Assembly: GCA_021772975.1 (NCBI GenBank)
Contig: JAJFKY010000012.1
Coordinates: forward strand, 159,984-223,983
Direction of reading: 5' to 3'
From: Gammaproteobacteria bacterium
GTDB lineage: Bacteria > Pseudomonadota > Gammaproteobacteria > Xanthomonadales > Wenzhouxiangellaceae
Length of the DNA stretch: 64,000 nucleotides
The notes below the pieces were generated by a model that did no database searches, was not told the origin of the DNA, and was given only the letters and a program-made list of their open reading frames with translations. A program made the position numbers and the translations under genes. Positions within the stretch are counted from its first letter, which is position 1; every line of letters starts with the position of its first letter. Shown one piece after another: positions 40,004-46,623 of this stretch.

Positions 40004-40048
40004 ACTGACATTGTCTATTGAATGTGATGCTGATTCAATGCGTACCAC

Positions 40049-40111
40049 TGTAGGAGCCCGCTTGCGGGCGAGACAAGCTATAGCCGGGTCGCCCGCAAGC
40101 GGGCCCCTACA
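40049..40111. repeat. REP-type palindromic repeat (GTAGGAGC family)
   Basis: Inverted arms of 23 bases (40049-40071 and 40089-40111, one two-base mismatch) flank a short loop. The arm reads TGTAGGAGCCCGCTTGCGGG. Same TGTAGGAGC head as 474-537, so one dispersed family. It lies upstream of rnpB and downstream of rsmI, and could stop rsmI transcripts. A separate small inverted repeat, ATTGAAT/ATTCAAT at 40017-40039, sits in the rnpB promoter region. Confidence 0.8.
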
Positions 40112-40173
40112 GGTAGTTTATACCCGGACAGTCCGGGACAGGAGCCTGATATCCCGAAAGCCTTACCATCCGT

Positions 40174-40203
40174 GGTTGGCTTACGGCTGTGCCTAAGCCA
40201 ACC
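40174..40203. repeat. Perfect 10-bp palindromic hairpin (second repeat type)
   Basis: GGTTGGCTTA and TAAGCCAACC pair perfectly around a ten-base loop, 36 bases after the rsmI stop on its transcript. The sequence resembles the dispersed 'GGTTGGSTTA...TAASCCAACC' palindromes of many Proteobacteria and differs from the GTAGGAGC family. Confidence 0.6.
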
Positions 40204-40239
40204 TACTGGTGCACGTGGGCTGGTGGTTATTTTGCGGGG

Positions 40240-41148
40240 TTAAGACTTTTTCTGATCCAGCTGCAGCTGATACAGCGCATTGCGCGAAACATCCAGATGT
40301 CTGGCCAGCATCGCCGCCGCCCGGGCCGGCGGCAGTTGTGTACACAACTCCAGATACAACTCGCGCACTGCCGCATCGACCACTTTACCCTCGGCCACTT
40401 CCGGCGCGCCGGCCACCAGCAGCACCTGCTCTCCGCGCTGTTGATCGGCGTCCTCGCTGACCAGGCTGAGCAGTTCACCCAGCGGGCGCAGATTCACCGT
40501 TTCAAACTGCTTGGTCAGCTCCCGGCACTGGCACGCCAGCCGCTGCTCGCCAAACACGTCACACATGGCCTGCAGACTCGCCTGCAGGCGTTTGGGTGAC
40601 TCATAAAAAATCAATGTATCGGGACAATTGGATAACGCCTGCAGGCGCTGCTGACGTGCCTTGGCCCTGGCGGGGAGGAAACCTTCAAAGTGAAACCGGC
40701 TGCTCGGCAGGCCCGCCACCGACAAGGCGGCAATGGCCGCACAGGGTCCCGGTAACGGCGAAACCCGCCAACCGGCTTGATGAAAAGCCTGCACCAGCTT
40801 GAAGCCCGGGTCGGAAATCAACGGTGTGCCGGCATCGCTGAGCAAGGCCAGCACTTCGCCAGCGGCGGCCTTTTGCAGTAATTGTGGAATGCGCTGTTGC
40901 TCGTTGTGCTCGTGCAGTGACAGCATCGGCTTGTTGATCGCCAGCGAAGTCAGCAAGGTGCGGCTATGTCGCGTGTCCTCGGCGACAATGCAATCCACCT
41001 CGGCCAGAACTTTCGCCGCCCGCCGGCTGATATCACCCAGATTACCGATCGGGGTGGCCACCACCCATAACGCAACCTGAACCTTGGCTGTTACCGGTTG
41101 TGACGAAATGCTTGAGGTTTTGTAATCCATGTTGTTATCGCGTGACAC
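40240..41148 (-). CDS. rsmI: 16S rRNA (cytidine(1402)-2'-O)-methyltransferase
   Basis: Adds the ribose methyl of m4Cm1402 in 16S rRNA. The 302-residue tetrapyrrole-methylase-fold protein has WVVATPIGNLGDIS, the CIVAEDTRHSRTLL motif, LLSDAGTPLISDPG and the FHFEGFLPARAKAR segment. ATG at 41148 or six codons later at 41130 are possible starts. It is divergent from lpoA, as in E. coli. Confidence 0.96.
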   Translation of the reverse strand: MSRDNNMDYKTSSISSQPVTAKVQVALWVVATPIGNLGDISRRAAKVLAEVDCIVAEDTRHSRTLLTSLAINKPMLSLHEHNEQQRIPQLLQKAAAGEVLALLSDAGTPLISDPGFKLVQAFHQAGWRVSPLPGPCAAIAALSVAGLPSSRFHFEGFLPARAKARQQRLQALSNCPDTLIFYESPKRLQASLQAMCDVFGEQRLACQCRELTKQFETVNLRPLGELLSLVSEDADQQRGEQVLLVAGAPEVAEGKVVDAAVRELYLELCTQLPPARAAAMLARHLDVSRNALYQLQLDQKKS

Positions 41149-41170
41149 CGCATCAGTTATTATTCACCCT

Positions 41171-43057
41171 ATGAGTTCAAACATACACCACCGGATCAAA
41201 CTCTGCGCGCAGTTCGTCATGCTGATCGGCGTATTACTGTTGAATGCCTGTCAGGTTAGCCCCGAGCGCCGCAGTGAGAATCCCGCTGTGCTGGCGGAAC
41301 GCGCTGAAGCTTTATACGCGCAGGCCGATTATCCGGCCGCGGCGCAGTTGTGGGAATCGCTGGTGCTGTCCGCTCCCGGCAATGCGGCGGAGTGGCAATT
41401 GCGCGCCGCTGACGCCTGGCTGTTGAACAACCAGCCGAATATTGCCGCCCGCCGTCTGGCCGAACTGGATCAGACCAGTTTAAGTCCGGCTCAGCTGGCG
41501 CACTGGCAACTGCTGCGGACCGAACTGGCACTGCAGCAGGGCGACCGCATCGCAGCCGGGCAGTTGTTTGAGCGTCTGACCCAGCAACTGGATGTTTTGC
41601 CGCCCCAGCTGAACGAGCGGGTAGCGCGCCTGAATGTGCAATTGGGTGATCCGCGCCTGCTGGCAGCCGACGCCGCGCTGGCGCAACTGCGCTCCAGCGC
41701 GACCGCCCAGGCGCGCCAACCCGCCTTTAATGAATTGGCCAATCTACCCGGCAGCCTGCTGGCGGAACTGGAAACCGGCGCGACTGAATCCGAGCGCGCT
41801 TATCTGGCGCAAATCCGGCAAGCGCGCGAGAGTGCCCTGCAACAGCACTTTACGCTGCTCAAGCAACCTGTCCAACGCCGGCAGGTAAACCCGGCCCCGC
41901 CACCTGACCCGGCGCTGGCGCAGATGACCGAACGTTATTTACAGGCGCGGCGCTGGCCGGACACCATTGCCGTGCTGTTGCCCCAATCAGGGCAGTTGAC
42001 AGCTGCGGCACAGGCCATTCACCAGGGCATCATCACCGGCTGGCTGCAAGTAGCTGAAACGCAGCGACCAAAGCTGCTGTTTATTGACAGCGGCGCGAGC
42101 AACCGCGACGCGCGCGGCGCTTATTTTTCCGCGGTCGACAGCGGTGCGGACTGGATCATCGGCCCGTTGCGCAAAGGCTCGGTAGCAGCCCTGATTGATC
42201 TGCCTAACCGCAGCGTGCCGATGCTGGCTCTGAATCAACCGGAACGGTCTCTGGATGAGCTGAGCACACCGGCACGGGAAGTCGCCACCCACTACACCTT
42301 CTCATTACCGCCCGAGGACAATGCACGCGCCTCGGCCCGGCTGGCCATACAGCAAGGCCATCGCAATATTATTGTGCTGCGCCCTGAATCTGAATCCGGA
42401 CTGCGCCTGAGCGAAGCGTTTGCAACCGAACTCAATGCCCAGGGTGGCCAGGTCCTGCAGACCAGCGTGTATGCCAATGATGCGATTGAATATACCGACG
42501 TACTGGCCAGCGCGCTGCGTTTGAATGAGAGCCTGCAGCGGCATGCCCAGTTGCAGCGTCGCCTGGGTCTGGATGAACTGGGTTTTCGTCAGCAGGGCCG
42601 CAGCGATGCGGACGCGCTGTTTATCGCTGGTAATTCAGCTCAGGCCAGACTGATCATGCCGCAGCTTAAATTTCTGGACCTGGATTACCTGCCGGTCTAC
42701 GCTACCCGCCAGGTCTATGACGGCACCCCCAACATACGCCGTGATCGCGATCTGAACGGCATTTATTTCACTCAGCAGGCGTGGCTGGCGGGACAACCGC
42801 CACAGCCTTTGATCAGCACGGTAAATAAATGGTTTCCGGATAGCCGCAATGCACTGCTGGCCGAGTTATTCGGACTGGGCCGTGACAGCCTGCTGCTGCT
42901 GCCTTATCTGAACATGCTGCAGGGTGAGACTGAAGTATCGCTGCAGGCTGCCAGCGGGCAACTGCAGATATCCTCCAGCGGCGATGTTGCCCGTGATCTG
43001 CAGGCGATGCGCTTCCGTAGCGGCCGCCCAATTCTGCTCAGTGATGCTCCGCGCTGA
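41171..43057 (+). CDS. lpoA: Penicillin-binding protein activator LpoA (LppC family)
   Basis: An outer-membrane lipoprotein that activates PBP1A from the periplasm. The 628-residue protein has a signal segment and the lipobox LLNAC with Cys27. An N-terminal TPR-like helical domain (about 30-220) precedes a periplasmic-binding-protein-fold domain (from about 265, PDTIAVLLPQSGQLTAAAQAI). I chose ATG 41171 over 41129 because it places the signal peptide at the N-terminus. The order rsmI-lpoA-yraN-dolP is conserved. Confidence 0.95.
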   Translation: MSSNIHHRIKLCAQFVMLIGVLLLNACQVSPERRSENPAVLAERAEALYAQADYPAAAQLWESLVLSAPGNAAEWQLRAADAWLLNNQPNIAARRLAELDQTSLSPAQLAHWQLLRTELALQQGDRIAAGQLFERLTQQLDVLPPQLNERVARLNVQLGDPRLLAADAALAQLRSSATAQARQPAFNELANLPGSLLAELETGATESERAYLAQIRQARESALQQHFTLLKQPVQRRQVNPAPPPDPALAQMTERYLQARRWPDTIAVLLPQSGQLTAAAQAIHQGIITGWLQVAETQRPKLLFIDSGASNRDARGAYFSAVDSGADWIIGPLRKGSVAALIDLPNRSVPMLALNQPERSLDELSTPAREVATHYTFSLPPEDNARASARLAIQQGHRNIIVLRPESESGLRLSEAFATELNAQGGQVLQTSVYANDAIEYTDVLASALRLNESLQRHAQLQRRLGLDELGFRQQGRSDADALFIAGNSAQARLIMPQLKFLDLDYLPVYATRQVYDGTPNIRRDRDLNGIYFTQQAWLAGQPPQPLISTVNKWFPDSRNALLAELFGLGRDSLLLLPYLNMLQGETEVSLQAASGQLQISSSGDVARDLQAMRFRSGRPILLSDAPR

Positions 43058-43069
43058 ACCAGCAATGCG

Positions 43070-43432
43070 ATGTTAAAGCAGCTGCTGGGCCGCCAGGCCG
43101 AAAGTTATGCTGAACGGTATCTGCAGCGTCGTGGCCTGACCACCCACAGCAAAAACTATCATTGCCGCTTCGGCGAGCTGGACCTGATTATGCTGGATGG
43201 CGAAGAACTGGTATTCGTGGAGGTGCGGCAGCGCAGCAAGCCTGACTTCGGCAGTGCGGCGGAATCCATTACCCGTGCTAAACAGCAGCGCCTGACCGCC
43301 GCCGCCAGACATTTTTTAAGTCGGCACCCACGCGGATTAAACCAGTATTGCCGCTTTGATGTCATTAGTATCGACGGCGGTTTAACCAATCGCCAGGTAA
43401 ACTGGATAAAAAATGCCATTACGGAGTTTTGA
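43070..43432 (+). CDS. yraN: YraN family protein (UPF0102)
   Basis: A 120-residue protein of the PD-(D/E)XK nuclease fold. The presumed active-site residues are visible: the acidic RFGELDLIMLDGEELVFVEV stretch ending in VEVRQR, with E, D and E-x-R in the usual spacing, and GSAAESITRAKQQRL. YraN proteins are thought to act in DNA processing, perhaps resolving recombination intermediates, but no function is firmly established. It sits between lpoA and the BON lipoprotein gene. Confidence 0.93.
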   Translation: MLKQLLGRQAESYAERYLQRRGLTTHSKNYHCRFGELDLIMLDGEELVFVEVRQRSKPDFGSAAESITRAKQQRLTAAARHFLSRHPRGLNQYCRFDVISIDGGLTNRQVNWIKNAITEF

Positions 43433-43433
43433 C

Positions 43434-44090
43434 ATGCATGCAATGCGTTCTGTACACACCCCACCATTGAAATCACTGTTAAATCTGGCGGTGATTGCCG
43501 TGTTATGCCTGTACCTGAGCGGTTGTATTCCGCTGGCCGTCGGGGGCGCAGCAGCCGTCGGCGGGGCAGCTCACGACCGCCGCAGCTTTGGTACCGTGAT
43601 TGATGATGAAACCGTGGAATATACGGTCACCAACGATTTGTATGTCACCCCGGAAATCAAAAGCACCGACCGTATCAAAGTGGTCAGCGTCAATGGCATC
43701 GTACTGCTGGCCGGCGAAGTCAGCAGCACCGAGAAGAAACAACTGGCCACCGAAATCACCAGCAAGGTCGATAATGTCCGCCGTGTGGTCAACGAACTGC
43801 AGGTCCGCGAAGACGTGGCCGGCATCGGCACCCGCACCAGCGATCGGTTCCTCAGCGGCAGGGTCAAAACAGCCTTATTCGGACTGGATATCGACGGCTT
43901 CGACCCCACCCGCGTAAATGTCACCACCACCCGCAAGATCGTTTACCTGCAGGGCCTGGTCACCCATGAAGAAGGTGAAGCCGTGGCCGAACGGGTCAGC
44001 CGGGTAAATGGGGTTGAGGGGGTGGTGAAGGTGTTTGAGTATATAGAGTCGAAAGATGATGAAATTGAACAATCCGTTGGGCAACAATGA
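43434..44090 (+). CDS. dolP: BON-domain lipoprotein (DolP/YraP-like)
   Basis: A 218-residue outer-membrane lipoprotein with lipobox YLSGC (Cys31) and two BON domains (about 75-140 and 150-210; VVSVNGIVLLAGEVSST, then VNVTTTRKIVYLQGLV). DolP binds phospholipids and supports outer-membrane integrity and the BAM machinery. The ATG at 43434 is two bases after the yraN stop; ATGs at 43413 and 43443 are also in frame. It marks the end of the conserved block; AT-rich DNA starts immediately after. Confidence 0.93.
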   Translation: MHAMRSVHTPPLKSLLNLAVIAVLCLYLSGCIPLAVGGAAAVGGAAHDRRSFGTVIDDETVEYTVTNDLYVTPEIKSTDRIKVVSVNGIVLLAGEVSSTEKKQLATEITSKVDNVRRVVNELQVREDVAGIGTRTSDRFLSGRVKTALFGLDIDGFDPTRVNVTTTRKIVYLQGLVTHEEGEAVAERVSRVNGVEGVVKVFEYIESKDDEIEQSVGQQ

Positions 44091-44300
44091 TGGCTAGTCT
44101 CTTTAAGACATCGTGCGGTTTATACCTAAAATGTCCCAATAACTTAACAACAGCGTTTTGTATTACTGCTTGATTTTCTAAAACCATTTAAACCAAGTCC
44201 ATACAATGAAGCATTCATCTAACAGATGAAGTTACTGTCTACAATTCCAATTGACTAATACGACCAACTCATAGCATAGCGCATGCGTTACTCAATGGTT

Positions 44301-45059
44301 TTATTTAGCAGCTTTCTTTTTCTTCTGCGCTGTCAAGATTCTTTTTATCTGTTTATGACTGTTCAGTGCATCATCACTCGAAACCAAATCACGCTTGATA
44401 ACTGAATCTCGCAATATGGATTCAATCTCCTCCAATTGAACCTTAAGGCCCGGCTTGATTCTGCGCAGCATTAATCGCAGTCTATTGGCACTGTCTTCAG
44501 TCAGCAGCAGTGATGCCAATGTTTGTGGATTTACCGACTGCTTATATTCATAAACCTCTGTAATCACATCTTTATCATGAGCACGTCGACATAACGTAAA
44601 TAAAATTTCTTGATCCTCCTTTTTCCTAGCGCTTAGCTCAAGAAAGTTGAACTCAAGAAATTTCTCATTGGTCACTTTTCCATCGACAGTAATCTTATGA
44701 AGCTGCCAATGAATACCATTGGTAAGTATCACCCAGGCAATTCCAGAATCAGATCCATAATGGACAGCTTGTCTAAGGTGCTTATCATCGAGATGTGTCC
44801 CAATTGCCTTGACCTCAATAAGCATAACCATTTTACCATCCAGCCGAACTGCAAGGTCACAAAAGGTACCCTTAATAACTGCTTCACGAGTTAGCTCGGT
44901 GTATTTGTCATATCCAAATACTGCTTCAAGCATGTCAGCAATAATAACAACTGTATCTGCTTCATTTACATCTCTGCCATAGGCATTTTGAAGAATCTTT
45001 TGAAACTTAGGCACCTCAGCTGACATTCTCTTTGAAACTATTGCAGGCACATTAGCCAT
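44301..45059 (-). CDS. Orphan type I restriction HsdR N-terminal-like nuclease domain protein
   Basis: A 252-residue protein whose first 130 residues match the HSDR_N endonuclease domain of type I restriction enzymes. The PD-(D/E)XK residues Asp68 (FCDLAVRL), Glu82 and Lys84 (LIEVKAIG) are in place, followed by the LRQAVHYG and VILTNGIHWQLHK segments of the family. There is no helicase motor, no HsdM or HsdS. The C-terminal 120 residues are helical and lysine-rich at the end (AQKKKKAAK). Low GC and rare codons against its neighbours suggest transfer. Comparable stand-alone proteins occur in many genomes without known function. Confidence 0.8.
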   Translation of the reverse strand: MANVPAIVSKRMSAEVPKFQKILQNAYGRDVNEADTVVIIADMLEAVFGYDKYTELTREAVIKGTFCDLAVRLDGKMVMLIEVKAIGTHLDDKHLRQAVHYGSDSGIAWVILTNGIHWQLHKITVDGKVTNEKFLEFNFLELSARKKEDQEILFTLCRRAHDKDVITEVYEYKQSVNPQTLASLLLTEDSANRLRLMLRRIKPGLKVQLEEIESILRDSVIKRDLVSSDDALNSHKQIKRILTAQKKKKAAK

Positions 45060-45092
45060 ACCCTTTCTCCCTACTTATTTATTGCCTTAATA

Positions 45093-45122
45093 CATATACC
45101 ATAGAACTCAAATAACTATCAA
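45093..45122 (-). promoter_or_regulatory. Candidate promoter of the HsdR-N-like gene
   Basis: On the minus strand TTGATA (45117-45122) and TATATG (45093-45098) are 18 bases apart, about 35 bases before the start codon, which itself follows a strong GGGAGAAAGGG ribosome binding site. It suggests the gene brings its own promoter. Confidence 0.45.
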
Positions 45123-45253
45123 TAACAAGGAAAGCTAATCAACGCAGGCAATCAAACCTTCAAATTTATAAACAAACTACTACCCAAAAGACACTTTCAG
45201 CAATCATAATGTAAACCTAAAACCACATCTGATTCATATAAGAGTTCCAGCTC

Positions 45254-46279
45254 ATGCCAAAAAACACCCCCATCACTATCGGCGAAACCACCGTCACCCC
45301 CGGCCAGCGGGTCAATATCAACCTGCCGATTGTGGATCTATATACCACCACCTCACTGAGCATGCCGGTGCAGGTTATCTGCGGGCGCAGCGCTGGACCC
45401 GTGCTGTTTGTGTCGGCTGCGGTGCATGGGGATGAGCTGAACGGCGTGGAGGTCGTACGCCGACTGCTTAAGCGGAAGCTGCTGAGGTCGATACGCGGCA
45501 CGCTGATCGCGGTTCCGGTGGTGAATGTGCATGGCTTTCTTAACCAGTCCCGCTATCTGCCTGACCGGCGGGATTTGAACCGGTCGTTCCCGGGCAGCGC
45601 CAAAGGTTCTATTGCGGCGCGCCTGGCCAATACCTTTCACCAGCAGATTGTCAGTCAGGTGGATTACGGCATCGACCTGCATACCGGCGCGATTGACCGC
45701 TCTAACTTTCCCCAGATCAGAGGCAATCTGGATGATGAGAAAACGCTGGAACTGGCCCGCGCGTTCGGCACCCCGGTGATCATCAATGCCAATATCCGGG
45801 ATGGTTCGTTACGCGCCTGCGCCGCCGAAATGGGTATACCGATGCTGATTTACGAAGCCGGCGAAGCGCTGCGTTTTGACGAGGTCAGCATTCGCGCCGG
45901 CCTGCGGGGAGTGGTGAACGTGATGCGCTGCATTGGGATGCTGCCTGCCAGCAAAGACAAAAAACCAGCCAGCCCCGTTCTGGCACGGGCCACCCGTTGG
46001 GTCCGCGCACCCACCAGCGGGATTGTCAACGACAAAGCGAAACTGGGCAGCAGCGTGGCCAAAGATCAGCTTTTGGCTACTATTACAAATCCTTTAGGCA
46101 CCGAAGAAGAAGAGTTATTTGCCCCCTACGACGGCATCATCATCGGCCGCAGCAACCTGCCGCTGGCGCATGAAGGCGAAGCCTTGTTCAACATCGCTGC
46201 TTTCAAAAGCGTCGCTAAAGCGGAGAACCTGGTCGAGGAATTTTCCGCGGAACATGAACCGGACCCGGAATACAGCTGA
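45254..46279 (+). CDS. Succinylglutamate desuccinylase/aspartoacylase family protein
   Basis: A 341-residue zinc hydrolase of the AstE/ASPA branch of the M14 fold. Zinc ligands are visible in AAVHGDELNGVE (His and Glu) and in IDLHTGAIDR (His). The catalytic Glu in LIYEAGEALRF (about residue 200) is present. A C-terminal beta domain (from about 255, VRAPTSGIVN) is lipoyl-like in appearance. The related cluster of proteins cleaves N-acyl amino acids or ectoine-derived amides, but the substrate is not readable here. It stands alone. Confidence 0.9.
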   Translation: MPKNTPITIGETTVTPGQRVNINLPIVDLYTTTSLSMPVQVICGRSAGPVLFVSAAVHGDELNGVEVVRRLLKRKLLRSIRGTLIAVPVVNVHGFLNQSRYLPDRRDLNRSFPGSAKGSIAARLANTFHQQIVSQVDYGIDLHTGAIDRSNFPQIRGNLDDEKTLELARAFGTPVIINANIRDGSLRACAAEMGIPMLIYEAGEALRFDEVSIRAGLRGVVNVMRCIGMLPASKDKKPASPVLARATRWVRAPTSGIVNDKAKLGSSVAKDQLLATITNPLGTEEEELFAPYDGIIIGRSNLPLAHEGEALFNIAAFKSVAKAENLVEEFSAEHEPDPEYS

Positions 46280-46434
46280 CGATGCTGCTGCAATAGTAAG
46301 GTTTCTGGTTGTTGTGCCGTGGAATAAATTACCCGCCTGATGCTTATAAGCTGCGTATACCCGGATAATCTGTCGGTATATTTGCTTGCTTGCACTGATG
46401 CAGATAAATTTCTGCCTGCGCGGCAACCCCACCC

Positions 46435-46466
46435 TGTAAGAGCTCCCTTGGGAGCGACCGCGCCCT
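46435..46466. repeat. Degenerate REP-like half element
   Basis: TGTAAGAGCTCCCTTGGGAG followed by CGACCGCGCCC: the head resembles the TGTAGGAGC elements at 474-537 and 40049-40111 with one change, but only a small internal GCTCCC/GGGAGC stem remains. Probably a decayed member. Confidence 0.4.
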
Positions 46467-46553
46467 GACAAAGCCGTGTCATGCCGTTGCTCCAGGTAAT
46501 ACAAACCTATCGCTTTATTATCTACCAAATTAAAAACCCCCATTAACACCCTT

Positions 46554-46590
46554 ATAAAAAACCGCCCCGCAGCATTGCTGCGAGGCGGCA
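46554..46590 (-). terminator. Intrinsic terminator of the surface-protein operon
   Basis: On the minus strand a 13-base-pair stem with a G-T pair (GCCGCCTCGCAGC / GCTGCGGGGCGGT) and a three-base loop is followed by a run of T. It lies 34 bases after the stop of the large VWD protein. Confidence 0.8.
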
Positions 46591-46623
46591 ACTTAAGCTT
46601 CTGATTATATCGTCACCAAGCTG

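Larger units (their letters stand above)
46280..46623. other. Intergenic region between convergent genes
   Basis: 344 bases with no gene I can support. It holds a short REP-like half element at 46435-46466 and the intrinsic terminator of the leftward surface-protein gene at 46554-46590. The rest is unstructured to my eye. Confidence 0.7.

Noticed and set aside
39814..40196. Two short open frames at RNase P RNA and the following repeat
   Set aside because: One lies inside rnpB and the other spans a REP hairpin; neither has a ribosome binding site or family pattern.
44214..44300. Possible integron attC site beside the AT-rich gene (ATCTAAC near 44217)
   Set aside because: No matching GTTRRRY core at the other end and no integrase; the short TTCATCT/AGATGAA hairpin is not enough.
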